A model generated the notes under the pieces. It ran no database searches and was not told where the DNA came from. It was given only the letters and a program-made list of their open reading frames with translations. This document shows positions 34,791 to 43,104 of a stretch of DNA of 64,000 bases, piece by piece. Within the stretch, counting starts at the first letter, position 1, and every line of letters starts with the position of its first letter. The DNA comes from Streptomyces sp. NRRL B-3428 (GTDB lineage: Bacteria > Actinomycetota > Actinomycetes > Streptomycetales > Streptomycetaceae), in contig JOGW01000021.1 of NCBI GenBank assembly GCA_000721375.1, positions 186,001 through 250,000 on the forward strand. The letters run 5' to 3'. Both the position numbers and the translations under genes were made by a program.

Positions 34791-35645
34791 CTAGGCGGGG
34801 AGCGTCAGGGCCCAGGCCCCCGCCCGTACCGTCCACGTCCGCGTCCGTACCGGACCCGCCGTGTGCGCATCCGCCCGGTAGCGGAAGTCCGGCCCCGACA
34901 CCGTGACCGACTGGGCCCGTGCCCGCAGCGCCGGAGCCGCAGAGCCCACCGAGGTCGGCCGGACCTCGACCCGTGCGAAGCCTCCCCGCGACGTGGACAC
35001 CGAGACGTCCTCGACCGGCTGATCGAGATCCACCAGCGTCACGCCGTCCGCCTCCACACGCAGCCGCGAAGGCCCCAGTGAGCCCGATGCGCCCGCCGGA
35101 ACAGGGCGTACGAGGGTGCGTACGAGCGACTGGCAGGTCCTCAGCGGGGGCGCCCACCAGTGGGCGCGCCCGGCGGCCGCGGCCGTGGGAAGCGCGGGAA
35201 TCCGCAGGTCACCGACCACCACTCCGTCGCTGTCGTCCACCAGCAGATCCAGCTGCCGTGCCTCGCCGTCGAGCACCGCCGAAGCCGCCGCCACCGGCCC
35301 GATCGGCACGCCGAGCCCCTGTGCGAGCCGCGTCAGCGTGCCCACGGGGACCAGCGAGAGGACCGAGGAGGCCAGCTCACGCTCCCGGTGGAGTACGGAA
35401 ACCGCCCGGAGCAGGGCACGGTCGTCACCGACGACCACGGGTCTGCGCGAGCCCCGGCGCTGCAGCGCTCGGGCGAATTCCTCCGGTCCGTCCGGCAGAC
35501 AGATCTTCACCGGGCCGCAGGAACGCGCGCACAGCACGTCCTTGGCGATGCGGACGGACTCCCCGTCCGCGCGCCTGGCGGCGGGATCGACTACGACAAG
35601 GAGCGGCTGCTGTGAGCTCTTCGCAGCGGGCGCTGGAGCCGACAC
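34791..35645 (-). CDS. Degenerate diacylglycerol-kinase-like protein
   Basis: A 284-residue protein with the outline of the DAGK/LCB5 lipid-kinase family: N-terminal PLLVVVDPAARRADGES and a central VVVGDDRALLRAVSVLHRE, LVPVGTLTRLAQGLGVP. The nucleotide-binding GGDGT motif is replaced by GDDRA, and the usual GTxNDFAR element reads GTLTRLAQ. A beta-sandwich C-terminal half is retained. Catalysis is therefore doubtful, and it may be a lipid- or nucleotide-binding relative. It is convergent with the MarR gene (3 nt apart) and divergent from purA. Confidence 0.7.
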   Translation of the reverse strand: MSAPAPAAKSSQQPLLVVVDPAARRADGESVRIAKDVLCARSCGPVKICLPDGPEEFARALQRRGSRRPVVVGDDRALLRAVSVLHRERELASSVLSLVPVGTLTRLAQGLGVPIGPVAAASAVLDGEARQLDLLVDDSDGVVVGDLRIPALPTAAAAGRAHWWAPPLRTCQSLVRTLVRPVPAGASGSLGPSRLRVEADGVTLVDLDQPVEDVSVSTSRGGFARVEVRPTSVGSAAPALRARAQSVTVSGPDFRYRADAHTAGPVRTRTWTVRAGAWALTLPA

Positions 35646-35670
35646 CTCGGTCCTTCCTCAAGGTACGGGG

Positions 35671-35714
35671 TAGCATCTTTGTGCAAGAGCCCCTTGCGCT
35701 ATTGCGCCAGGGGC
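35671..35714 (+). promoter_or_regulatory. purA promoter -10 candidate and leader hairpin
   Basis: TAGCAT at 35671-35676 is a plausible -10 box. It is followed by a hairpin (35682-35713) with AGCCCCT/AGGGGCT arms. The leader to purA is thus about 155 nt. No known purine riboswitch fold was recognised. Confidence 0.4.
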
Positions 35715-35767
35715 TTGGTCTATTCCGGGGCACCGGTCCGACGTCCGCGACCAATGGGGGTCGCCAG

Positions 35768-35803
35768 GTGTACGCAGTGCTAGTGCAGTGCGTGCGCCCC
35801 TGA
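35768..35803 (+). CDS. Possible 11-residue upstream ORF before purA
   Basis: GTG to TGA, reading MYAVLVQCVRP, with GGGGGT about 9 nt upstream. It ends 36 nt before the purA GTG. If translated, it could be a leader peptide or simply couple translation. Its reality is uncertain; nothing beyond the RBS and frame supports it. Confidence 0.3.
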   Translation: MYAVLVQCVRP

Positions 35804-35839
35804 CCTTGGACATGCCCCGCCCGGAAGGGGTGTACGCCT

Positions 35840-37123
35840 GTGCCCGCACTTGTGCTGCTCGGTGCTCAGTGGGGTGACGAGGGCAAGGGAAAGGCCACCG
35901 ACCTGCTCGGTGGCTCCGTTGACTATGTGGTGCGTTACCAGGGCGGCAACAATGCCGGTCACACGGTTGTCGTAGGCGACCAGAAGTATGCGCTCCACCT
36001 GCTTCCCTCCGGCATCCTGTCGCCTGGATGCACGCCCGTCATCGGTAACGGTGTCGTCGTCGACCCGGCCGTCCTGCTCTCCGAGCTGAGCGGACTCAAC
36101 GACCGCGGTGTGGACACGTCCAAGCTCCTGATCAGCGGAAACGCCCACCTGATCACGCCGTACAACGTCACGGTCGACAAGGTGACGGAACGGTTCCTCG
36201 GGAAGCGGAAGATCGGTACGACCGGCCGTGGCATCGGCCCGACGTACGCCGACAAGATCAACCGTGTCGGCATCCGCGTCCAGGACCTCTACGACGAGTC
36301 GATCCTCACCCAGAAGGTCGAGGCGGCTCTCGAGGTCAAGAACCAGCTCCTGACGAAGCTCTACAACCGCCGCGCGATCGAGGCCGGCGGGATCGTCGAG
36401 GAGATGCTGCAGTACGCGGATCAGATCAAGCCGTTCGTCGCGGACACCACGCTGATCCTGAACAACGCCATCGACGAGGGCAAGGTCGTCCTCTTCGAGG
36501 GCGGCCAGGGCACGCTCCTGGACGTGGACCACGGCACGTATCCGTTCGTCACGTCCTCGAACCCGACCGCGGGTGGCGCGTGCACGGGAGCCGGTGTCGG
36601 CCCGACGAAGATCTCGCGGGTCATCGGCATCCTCAAGGCGTACACGACGCGCGTCGGCGCGGGCCCGTTCCCGACCGAGCTCTTCGACCAGGACGGCGCG
36701 GACCTGCGCCGGATCGGCGGCGAGCGCGGTGTGACCACCGGCCGTGACCGCCGCTGCGGCTGGTTCGACGCGGTGATCGCCCGCTACGCGACCCGTGTGA
36801 ACGGTCTGACGGACTTCTTCCTCACCAAGCTGGACGTGTTGACCGGCTGGGAGCAGATCCCGGTCTGCGTCGCGTACGAGATCGACGGCAAGCGCGTCGA
36901 GGAACTCCCGTACTCCCAGACGGACTTCCACCACGCGAAGCCGATCTACGAGTACCTGCCGGGCTGGTCCGAGGACATCACCAAGGCCCAGACGTTCGCG
37001 GACCTGCCGAAGAACGCGCAGGCGTACGTGAAGGCGCTGGAGGAGATGTCCGGCGCACCGATCTCCGCGATCGGCGTGGGCCCGGGCCGGACCGAGACGA
37101 TCGAGATCAACTCGTTCCTCTGA
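35840..37123 (+). CDS. purA: Adenylosuccinate synthetase
   Basis: A 427-residue enzyme that converts IMP, aspartate and GTP to adenylosuccinate, the committed step to AMP. It has the P-loop-like [17 protein letters not shown] at the N terminus, [44 protein letters not shown], and the aspartate-binding [13 protein letters not shown]. The C terminus is complete ([13 protein letters not shown]). GTG at 35840 has GAAGGGG upstream at about 9 nt. A terminator follows. Confidence 0.98.
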   Translation: MPALVLLGAQWGDEGKGKATDLLGGSVDYVVRYQGGNNAGHTVVVGDQKYALHLLPSGILSPGCTPVIGNGVVVDPAVLLSELSGLNDRGVDTSKLLISGNAHLITPYNVTVDKVTERFLGKRKIGTTGRGIGPTYADKINRVGIRVQDLYDESILTQKVEAALEVKNQLLTKLYNRRAIEAGGIVEEMLQYADQIKPFVADTTLILNNAIDEGKVVLFEGGQGTLLDVDHGTYPFVTSSNPTAGGACTGAGVGPTKISRVIGILKAYTTRVGAGPFPTELFDQDGADLRRIGGERGVTTGRDRRCGWFDAVIARYATRVNGLTDFFLTKLDVLTGWEQIPVCVAYEIDGKRVEELPYSQTDFHHAKPIYEYLPGWSEDITKAQTFADLPKNAQAYVKALEEMSGAPISAIGVGPGRTETIEINSFL

Positions 37124-37148
37124 GCAGTTCGGGCTTCTGATCACTCGT

Positions 37149-37182
37149 AGGGGTGGGTCGCACTGGGATGCGGCCCACCCCT
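37149..37182 (+). terminator. Terminator after purA
   Basis: A 14-bp stem with one mismatch (AGGGGTGGGTCGCA against TGCGGCCCACCCCT) and a 6-nt loop. Confidence 0.85.
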
Positions 37183-37186
37183 TGCG

Positions 37187-37200
37187 TGTGTCCGGACACA
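37187..37200. promoter_or_regulatory. 14-bp perfect palindrome upstream of the Uma2 gene
   Basis: TGTGTCCGGACACA, 29 nt before the Uma2 start, where a promoter would lie. Operator role inferred. Confidence 0.4.
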
Positions 37201-37228
37201 CTGGCGCCTGTCAGGAAGGGAGTGCAGC

Positions 37229-37810
37229 ATGACGGTTATGGCAGAGCACACGGCGCAGATGGATGTGGAGGAGTTCGAGCAGATCGCCTCCGCAGCCGAG
37301 ACCGTCACGTTGGAGTTCATCGACGGGCGGCTTGAGGTGAAGCGCGTGGCCGACGGGGATCACGGAACGATCATTATGTGGCTTATCCGGCAGTGCATGC
37401 AGGCCAGGCCGGATCTGGATCTGAATCCGGTGCAGGGCCTGAAGGTGGGTGCCTATCGCAAAGGCAGGGCGCGCCCAGATGCCTCGCTGGCGCCCATTGG
37501 GCACTTCGCCGGCCATGGAGACTGGAGCGACGCGGAGGGGGTCGTGATGACGGTCGAGGTGACGTCGTACGACTCGGACACCAATCGCCGTGACCGCGAG
37601 GAGAAGCCGGACGCATACGGGTACGCGGGTATCCCGCTCTACCTGCTGATCGACCGGGACAAGGGCGCGCTCATCGTCCACACGAGCCCGGATACCGAGC
37701 ATGGCGGCTACCGCGTTCAGCACACCGTGCACTTCGGTGGGACCGTCGTCCTGCCGGACCCCGTCGGCATCACCCTCGACACCGAGGTCCTCAAGAACTA
37801 CGTCCGCTGA
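37229..37810 (+). CDS. Uma2-family (DUF820) putative restriction-endonuclease-like protein
   Basis: A 193-residue protein of the Uma2 family, with a PD-(D/E)XK nuclease fold. The likely catalytic set is RPDASLAPI (Asp), VVMTVEVTSYDSDTNRRDRE (Glu, Ser) and EKPDAYGYAGIPLYLLIDRD (Lys). Streptomycetes hold many paralogues whose biological role is unclear. GGAAGGGAGTGCAGC precedes the ATG. An alternative start at the fifth codon (ATG) is possible. It has its own terminator (37819-37847) and is not part of an obvious defence island. Confidence 0.88.
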   Translation: MTVMAEHTAQMDVEEFEQIASAAETVTLEFIDGRLEVKRVADGDHGTIIMWLIRQCMQARPDLDLNPVQGLKVGAYRKGRARPDASLAPIGHFAGHGDWSDAEGVVMTVEVTSYDSDTNRRDREEKPDAYGYAGIPLYLLIDRDKGALIVHTSPDTEHGGYRVQHTVHFGGTVVLPDPVGITLDTEVLKNYVR

Positions 37811-37818
37811 CGCGCGGA

Positions 37819-37847
37819 CGCCCGCACGCCCTGTCAGGGTGCGGGCG
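37819..37847. terminator. Terminator between Uma2 and SDR genes
   Basis: A 9-bp stem (CGCCCGCAC/GTGCGGGCG) with an inner CCTG/CAGG, between convergent genes. Confidence 0.75.
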
Positions 37848-37860
37848 CAGAAGCGAACCG

Positions 37861-38691
37861 TCAGTCGTCGAACGTCGTCTCCCGCCCCACCTTGTCCCAA
37901 GCCGTGAGGTCCGCGCGCACCTGGTCCAGGTGGCTCAGGATCGTGTCGATCGAGTCGCCGCCCAGGGCGAGCCGGAGCGGGGTCTCCTCGGCGTTCAGGG
38001 CCGCGAGAACCGCGGCCGCGGCCTTCGCCGGGTCGCCGGCCTGCTGACCGCCGCCGGTCTCGACGTACGCGCGGGTCGCGCCCACCGTCTCCGCGTAGTC
38101 CGCGATCTCTCCCTCGCTCAGGCTGTGGTTGCCGAACAGGCTGGTGCGGAACGCACCCGGCTCCACGATCAGTACGTCGATGCCCAGCGGCTTCACCTCC
38201 GCCTGGAGCGCCTCCGAGAGTCCTTCGAGGGCGAACTTCGTGGCGCTGTACGCGCCGAAGCCGGCCATCGACATCTGTCCGCCCACACTGCTGAGCTGGA
38301 CGATCGCGCCCGAGCGGCGGGCCCGCATGTGCGGGAGTACGGCGCGGGTGAGGGCCGCGGGCCCGAAGAAGTGGAGGTCGAAGAGCGAGCGCAGCTCCGC
38401 GTCGCCGTTCTCCTCGACCGAACCGACGTGCGTGCGGCCCGCGTTGTTGACCAGGACGTCGATACGGCCGTGGCGGGCCACGACATCCGCGACCACCCGG
38501 TCGATGGCCTCCGTGTCGGTGACGTCCAGTGTGACGGCCTCGACCTGGTCGGGATGCGCCGCGATCAGATCGTCCACCGTCGCCGCGCGCCGGACCGCGG
38601 CCACGACCACATCGCCCGCGCCGACCGCCGCCTCGGTGAAAGCCCGCCCGAAACCGCTGTTGGCGCCCGTGATCAGCCAGACCTTGCTCAT
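37861..38691 (-). CDS. Short-chain dehydrogenase/reductase
   Basis: A 276-residue classical SDR. It has the cofactor motif WLITGANSGFGRAFTEAAVG at residues 5-24, VLVNNAGRT, and the catalytic YSATKFALEGLSEAL (Tyr and Lys) with a serine in QLSSVGGQMS. The basic residue after VAAVRR suggests NADPH preference. Substrate unknown. The ATG at 38691 has GAGGGGG 8 nt upstream; another in-frame ATG at 38706 is less well placed. It is divergent from a LysR regulator that probably controls it. Confidence 0.92.
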   Translation of the reverse strand: MSKVWLITGANSGFGRAFTEAAVGAGDVVVAAVRRAATVDDLIAAHPDQVEAVTLDVTDTEAIDRVVADVVARHGRIDVLVNNAGRTHVGSVEENGDAELRSLFDLHFFGPAALTRAVLPHMRARRSGAIVQLSSVGGQMSMAGFGAYSATKFALEGLSEALQAEVKPLGIDVLIVEPGAFRTSLFGNHSLSEGEIADYAETVGATRAYVETGGGQQAGDPAKAAAAVLAALNAEETPLRLALGGDSIDTILSHLDQVRADLTAWDKVGRETTFDD

Positions 38692-38774
38692 GGTGTTCCC
38701 CCTCATAACTGGCTTTCCTGCTTACGGAGTTCAGCCTCTCCCGGACGCCCCTTCTCCGTCCAAGACTCCTCGTG

Positions 38775-38789
38775 ATAGCCATTGGTTAT
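38775..38789. promoter_or_regulatory. LysR-type box overlapping the regulator's start
   Basis: ATAGCCATTGGTTAT is a near-perfect 15-bp palindrome over the LysR start codon. A related half-site, ATAACTGGCT, lies at 38705-38714 next to the SDR gene. Together they suggest autoregulation and control of the SDR gene. Confidence 0.5.
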
Positions 38790-39681
38790 GGATGTCCATG
38801 GACGCGAGCTGCGCTATTTCGTGACGGTCGCCGATGAGCTGCACTTCACGCGGGCCGCCGAGCTGCTCTATGTGTCGCAGCCCGCCCTGAGCAAGCAGAT
38901 ACGGGTGCTCGAACGGCAGTTGGGAGCGCCTCTCTTCGAGCGCGACCGACAGGGTGCCAGGCTCACCCCCGTGGGCGCCGAACTCCTGCCGCACGCACGG
39001 CGGGTGCTCGCCGAGTGGGACGCCGCGCAGCGTGCGGTGGAGGCGGCCAAGGTGCGCCAGCGCGCCACACTCGTCGTCGGGATGAGCCACAGTCCGGCGC
39101 GCGGCGGGCTCCGTCCTGCGATCCGCTCGCGGTTCACCGAGGCGTATCCCGAGGCCGAGGTGCAGATGCGGCAGGTGGCCTGGGAGGACCCGACGGCCGG
39201 GCTCGCGGACGGGTCGAGCGATATCGCCTTCGTCTGGCTGCCGTTGGCGGATCCGGAGCGCTACCGGTGGGTGGTGCTCGCGACCGAGGCGCGGCATGTG
39301 GCGTTCCCCGAGGGGCACCGGCTGGCCGCGCATGAGCGCGTCGCGTTCGCCGACCTCGTCGACGAACCGTTCCTCGCGCTCCCGCGTACGGCCGGTGAAC
39401 TGCGGGACTACTGGCTGGCGTCGGACGAGCGGGGCGGCCGGCCGCCGCGTATCGGCGCGGAGATCGCGAGCGTCGACGAGACGTACGAGGCGCTGGTGGA
39501 CGGGCGGGGTGTATGCCTGGTCGCCGCCGGGAACGTGCCGCTGGTCGCGCGGGGCGGGGTGCTGACCCGGCCGGTGGACGGGGTGGCGCCGAGCCGGTTC
39601 GCGCTGGCCTGGCGGGCGGAGGACCGGCGGCCGCTGGTGGGGGCGTATGCGGAGGCGGCGCGGCTTGCGGTGGTGGGTTAG
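38788..39681 (+). CDS. LysR-family transcriptional regulator
   Basis: A 297-residue regulator. The winged helix-turn-helix at the N terminus has ELRYFVTVADELHFTRAAEL and VSQPALSKQIRVLERQLGAP. The C-terminal periplasmic-binding-like domain (about 90-290) senses a co-inducer. ATG at 38788 is preferred; TTG at 38782 is an in-frame alternative, and no ribosome-binding site is visible before either. It is divergent from the SDR gene, the typical LysR-target arrangement. Confidence 0.92.
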   Translation: MDVHGRELRYFVTVADELHFTRAAELLYVSQPALSKQIRVLERQLGAPLFERDRQGARLTPVGAELLPHARRVLAEWDAAQRAVEAAKVRQRATLVVGMSHSPARGGLRPAIRSRFTEAYPEAEVQMRQVAWEDPTAGLADGSSDIAFVWLPLADPERYRWVVLATEARHVAFPEGHRLAAHERVAFADLVDEPFLALPRTAGELRDYWLASDERGGRPPRIGAEIASVDETYEALVDGRGVCLVAAGNVPLVARGGVLTRPVDGVAPSRFALAWRAEDRRPLVGAYAEAARLAVVG

Positions 39682-39713
39682 GGCGATGGGCGCGCTCTGA
39701 CCCGGTGGTGGGT

Positions 39714-39734
39714 CAGGGCGACAGAGACGCCCTG
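39714..39734. terminator. Terminator between LysR and kinase genes
   Basis: A 7-bp stem (CAGGGCG/CGCCCTG) and a 7-nt loop in the 132-bp gap between convergent genes. Confidence 0.5.
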
Positions 39735-39813
39735 GCTCAGGGGCTGGTCCCTGCGTCCGGTGGGGTGAGTCCGCCCGTCGCGATGGCGGAAGTTCGCTGG
39801 CGGAATCCCCTCT

Positions 39814-41661
39814 TCACCCGGCCCGCACGAGCTCCGCCGGCTCGCTCCCGAGGCCCCGCCAGTCCTCCACCAGAAGCTTGCCGGCCGCGTACGGCGTGAT
39901 CCGCTCGCTGCCCCGCGCCCCGCAGTCGCCACCCGTGGGCTTGGACGAAGGCCCGTACACCAGACCCTTGTCGAGCGAGGCGAGCACCTGTGTCGTGGTG
40001 CACGGCGTCTCGTAGCGCTTGTCGACCACGGTGATCTTCGCCGTGCCGACCGCTCCCGCCTCGATGGTGAACCAGATCTTGTTCCGGTTCCCCTCCATGT
40101 CCAGGGCCTGCCACTTGCCGACGTACGAGGGGGCAATGGCCGTGCCCGCGCGGCTGAGCCGGACGCTGCCCGCGCTCGACTTCAGGTTCAGGACGTCCGC
40201 CGAGCCGATCGTCAGCGACATCTCCGTCGGGAACTCGCACTTGGCCGGGTTGCGCTGGAGCGGTACGTCCCCGCCGTTCAGCTCGAGCGTGGAGGCGTCG
40301 GCGGAGACGGCCACCGACTTGCGTACGCACATCCAGTCGTTGCCGAGGTCGACGGAGGTCGCGACCGTATCGCCCTCGCCGCCCCGGCCGATGTCGATCC
40401 GCACGATGCCGTCGGTCCCGGGCAGTTCGCCCTCCCAGCCGCCGACGAAGCCCTCGGCCACCTCGCCGCCGCCGGGGGCGCCACCGCCGCCGGACTCCGA
40501 GGCGGACGGGCTCGGGGACTCGGTCCCCTTGCTCCCGGACTTCGAGGGCTTGGCCGAGGGGGACTTGGAGCCGGTCGGCGACTGGGTCACGCCCACGCCG
40601 CCCGGCCTTCCCTTCGCATTCGTCGGGTCGCTGTCGTCACCGGCCGTATTGAGTACGTATGTGAGGGCGGCCGCGGCGCACACCGCGAGCGCCGCGCCCG
40701 TCGCGATCAGCGCGGTGCGCTTCTTGCGGGGCGGCTCCGGGGCCTTCGGGCGGGTCGGGACCTCCGTGGCGAGGACGGCGGAAGCGTGCCGGGCGAGCAG
40801 CGAGAGCACGGGCTCGGGCAGCCAGCCGCCCAGCGGATCGGGGTTGGTGAGCTCCAACAGCCTTTCCGCGTCCGGGCGTTCACCCGGTTCCTTCCTCAGA
40901 CACTCCCGTACGAGATCGAGAAGCCCCTCCGGTACGCCCTCCAGATCCGGTTCCTCGAAGGCGACCCGGAACATCAGCGCGTGCGCCCCGCTCTCGCCGC
41001 CCTCGAACGGGCCGCGCCCGGTGGCCGCGAAGACAAGACCGCAGCCCAGCGAGAACACGTCGCTCGCGGGTGTGAGCCGTTCGCCGCGCACCTGCTCGGG
41101 CGACATGAAGCCCGGGGAACCGAGTACCGCGCCCGTCTGTGTCAGCTGCCCGCCGGTCATCGTGTCCAGGGCCCGCGCGATCCCGAAGTCGATGACGCGC
41201 GGACCGTCGGCGGTGACGAGGATGTTGGACGGCTTGAGATCGCGATGGACGAGTCCCGCCCCGTGCACCGAATGCAGCGCGTGCGCAAGGCGGTTGGCCA
41301 GTGCGCGCAGCGTGTGCTCGGGCAGCGGCCCGAACTCCCGGGCCACGAGGTCCTGCAGTGACATCCCGGGGATGTACGCGGTGGCCACCCACGGGACCTC
41401 GGCCTCGGTGTCCGCGTCGATGACGGGCGCGGTCCACTCCCCGCTGACCGCCCGCGCGGCCGCCACCTCCCGTGCGAACCGCACACGGAACTCCGACTCG
41501 CGCGCCAGCTCGGCATGGACCAGCTTCACGGCCACGGTCCGCCCGCCCTCGGACCGTGCGAGGAACACCCGGCCCATGCCACCGCTGCCGAGCCGGCCGA
41601 GCAGCGTGTAGGGCCCGATCGTCGTGGGGTCGTCCGGACTGAGCCTCCCGAGACCTTCCAT
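39814..41661 (-). CDS. Serine/threonine protein kinase, membrane-bound (first paralogue)
   Basis: A 615-residue Hanks-type kinase. Residues about 15-270 are the kinase domain, with GRLGSGGMGRVFLARS, the ATP-anchoring lysine in TVAVKLV, VHRDLKPSNILV, IDFGIARALD and SPGFMSPEQVRG. A membrane helix (ALIATGAALAVCAAAALTYV) lies near residue 315. A Ser/Pro/Lys linker and an external domain of about 220 residues follow, with no PASTA repeats. The ligand is unknown. The kinase at 43105-45024 has the same plan. ATG at 41661 was chosen; the frame runs upstream against the VOC gene. Confidence 0.92.
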   Translation of the reverse strand: MEGLGRLSPDDPTTIGPYTLLGRLGSGGMGRVFLARSEGGRTVAVKLVHAELARESEFRVRFAREVAAARAVSGEWTAPVIDADTEAEVPWVATAYIPGMSLQDLVAREFGPLPEHTLRALANRLAHALHSVHGAGLVHRDLKPSNILVTADGPRVIDFGIARALDTMTGGQLTQTGAVLGSPGFMSPEQVRGERLTPASDVFSLGCGLVFAATGRGPFEGGESGAHALMFRVAFEEPDLEGVPEGLLDLVRECLRKEPGERPDAERLLELTNPDPLGGWLPEPVLSLLARHASAVLATEVPTRPKAPEPPRKKRTALIATGAALAVCAAAALTYVLNTAGDDSDPTNAKGRPGGVGVTQSPTGSKSPSAKPSKSGSKGTESPSPSASESGGGGAPGGGEVAEGFVGGWEGELPGTDGIVRIDIGRGGEGDTVATSVDLGNDWMCVRKSVAVSADASTLELNGGDVPLQRNPAKCEFPTEMSLTIGSADVLNLKSSAGSVRLSRAGTAIAPSYVGKWQALDMEGNRNKIWFTIEAGAVGTAKITVVDKRYETPCTTTQVLASLDKGLVYGPSSKPTGGDCGARGSERITPYAAGKLLVEDWRGLGSEPAELVRAG

Positions 41662-41791
41662 ACCTCGGATCTTCGCATGCCTGTACGGGAGTTGGGACCG
41701 GTTCCCCGGCCATGCGACGGGTCCCGAATGCGAGGCGTGTTCGCGGGTACGCTCCCCCTCCTCCCCGTCGTAGAACCGAAAGGTGTCCCCG

Positions 41792-42166
41792 GTGATCCGG
41801 AAACTGCAGGCAGTCGCGCTGGACTGCGCCGACCCCCTGGCACTCGCCACGTTCTACGCGGAGCTGCTCGGCGGCCGGGTGGTCGTGGAGGCGGACGACC
41901 CCGACTGGATCGAGGTGGCGGGGTTCGAGGGCACCACCATCGCCTGCCAGCGCGTGGACGGCTACCGGCCACCTGTATGGCCCGGCCAGGACCGCCCGCA
42001 GCAACTGCACCTGGACTTCGACGTGGACGACCTCGACGGCGAGGAGAAGCGGGCCCTGGCCCTCGGCGCGACCGTCCTCGAACGCACGGACCGGCTACGC
42101 CCGGAGGCCAACTGGCGCATCTACGCGGACCCGGCGGGCCATCCGTTCTGTCTGTGCTTCCACTAA
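41792..42166 (+). CDS. VOC family (glyoxalase-like) protein
   Basis: A 124-residue protein of the vicinal-oxygen-chelate superfamily. It has the first beta-alpha module at LQAVALDCADPLALATFYAE and the second at QQLHLDFDVDDLDGEEKRAL, ending ANWRIYADPAGHPFCLCFH. Potential metal ligands are the His in QLHLD and an acid, but a full metal triad is not obvious. Function could be a dioxygenase, drug-binding or glyoxalase-like role. AAAGG precedes the GTG at 41792. The 3' end overlaps the convergent lipoprotein gene by 4 nt. Confidence 0.85.
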   Translation: MIRKLQAVALDCADPLALATFYAELLGGRVVVEADDPDWIEVAGFEGTTIACQRVDGYRPPVWPGQDRPQQLHLDFDVDDLDGEEKRALALGATVLERTDRLRPEANWRIYADPAGHPFCLCFH

Positions 42167-42699
42167 CTGCCCGAGCGCGAGTGGGGGCCCGGAGACCCGT
42201 GGATCGGGCTTGGGAGGGGCGGTTCCGGGTCGGGTGTGCGGCGGGTCGGTTGTGAGTCGGGTGCAGGACGGTCCGGCTGTGCCGGGAGAGAACCCTCCTC
42301 GCGACTGAGGGTCTGATCTTCCCCATCGTCGGGATCGCCGACCCCGCGCCGCATTTGCGGGTGCTCCTTCGAGCCGATGAATGTCCACGGGTTGCCTTCG
42401 CAGACGTTGGTGGACAACGTATCCGAGGGCGCGTCGTCGGGCCCCAGCCACCACTCGCCGGTGCCGCTGCACTCCGGCGTCCCTTCGCCGTCTTCGGGAA
42501 GCCCGGTCACGACAAAGGTGCCATCCGCCTCGAAGCGCAGGGTCGCACCGTGACCGGACCAGATCCCGATGACCTCGGCCCGAGTCAGTACCTGCGGCTG
42601 CCATGTGCACCCTGTGGCCGCCATCAACACCGCGATCACGCCTGCCGACATCGCTCCGCCCCGGACGGCCGCACAGATCCAGCCGCGCTTGTCCCGCAT
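42163..42699 (-). CDS. Predicted lipoprotein
   Basis: A 178-residue exported lipoprotein. The signal peptide has MRDKRGWICAAVRGG, then AGVIAVLMAATGC as the lipobox, with the cysteine lipidated. The mature part has IGIWSGHGATLRFEADGTFV, a small beta-barrel-like pattern also seen in extracytoplasmic sensors, then a Pro-rich tail. GGGGGAAGTC precedes the ATG at 42699; the frame is open for 120 further codons. It lies between two membrane kinases whose outer domains also carry a W-G pattern, so it may work with them; that is inference. Function unknown. Confidence 0.7.
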   Translation of the reverse strand: MRDKRGWICAAVRGGAMSAGVIAVLMAATGCTWQPQVLTRAEVIGIWSGHGATLRFEADGTFVVTGLPEDGEGTPECSGTGEWWLGPDDAPSDTLSTNVCEGNPWTFIGSKEHPQMRRGVGDPDDGEDQTLSREEGSLPAQPDRPAPDSQPTRRTPDPEPPLPSPIHGSPGPHSRSGS

Positions 42700-42777
42700 G
42701 ACTTCCCCCCATGCATACGAACGTCCCCGGCCAGTCCGCGTCCGCGTTGCAGACCGGCCGCTGATCACCTTGCCAGA

Positions 42778-42799
42778 GAAGTTGAACGCGTTCAACTTC
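42778..42799. promoter_or_regulatory. 22-bp perfect palindrome upstream of the lipoprotein gene
   Basis: Core GTTGAACGCGTTCAAC, with three more matched bases on each side. Such symmetry is typical of a TetR-like or similar homodimer's operator. It lies 79 nt upstream of the lipoprotein start. No matching regulator gene is in the window. Confidence 0.6.
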
Positions 42800-43104
42800 C
42801 CGGTCGGCGCCCGCTGGTTGTGCCCTGGGGCAGGCAGGAATCGCGGATGCGGCGCCGTACGCCCGGCCCCAAGGGCCCGCGCCTCTTCGCGGGCGGCGCG
42901 AAGGAGGGCGGCGTCCCGTTCTCGGTGGTGGAACTGGCCCGCGGTGCCGTCGCTGCCGAACGGAGTGTCCAGCTGGATGCGGTAGCCGATGCACCCCCGG
43001 GGCGTGCGGCGGGGGCGCGGGTCCGGAGTTTCGGCTGACGTTGGTGTGTCGTTCAACAACCGCTGTGAGCTGGGGAGTTGGGGTGGTGGCGGATGCCCCG
43101 TCGG
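42800..43104. other. Gene-free stretch with coding-like relic
   Basis: The minus strand is open from 43059 to the lipoprotein start and has high GC at third positions between about 42860 and 43000, including IGYRIQLDTPFGSDG and FHHRERDAALLRAAREEARA. There is no start with a ribosome-binding site and no family match I can name. It may be a decayed gene or a small unrecognised one. Confidence 0.3.

Noticed and set aside
37229..37810. Uma2 gene as part of a restriction or defence island
   Set aside because: Neighbours are purA and an SDR/LysR pair; no methylase, helicase or toxin lies nearby.
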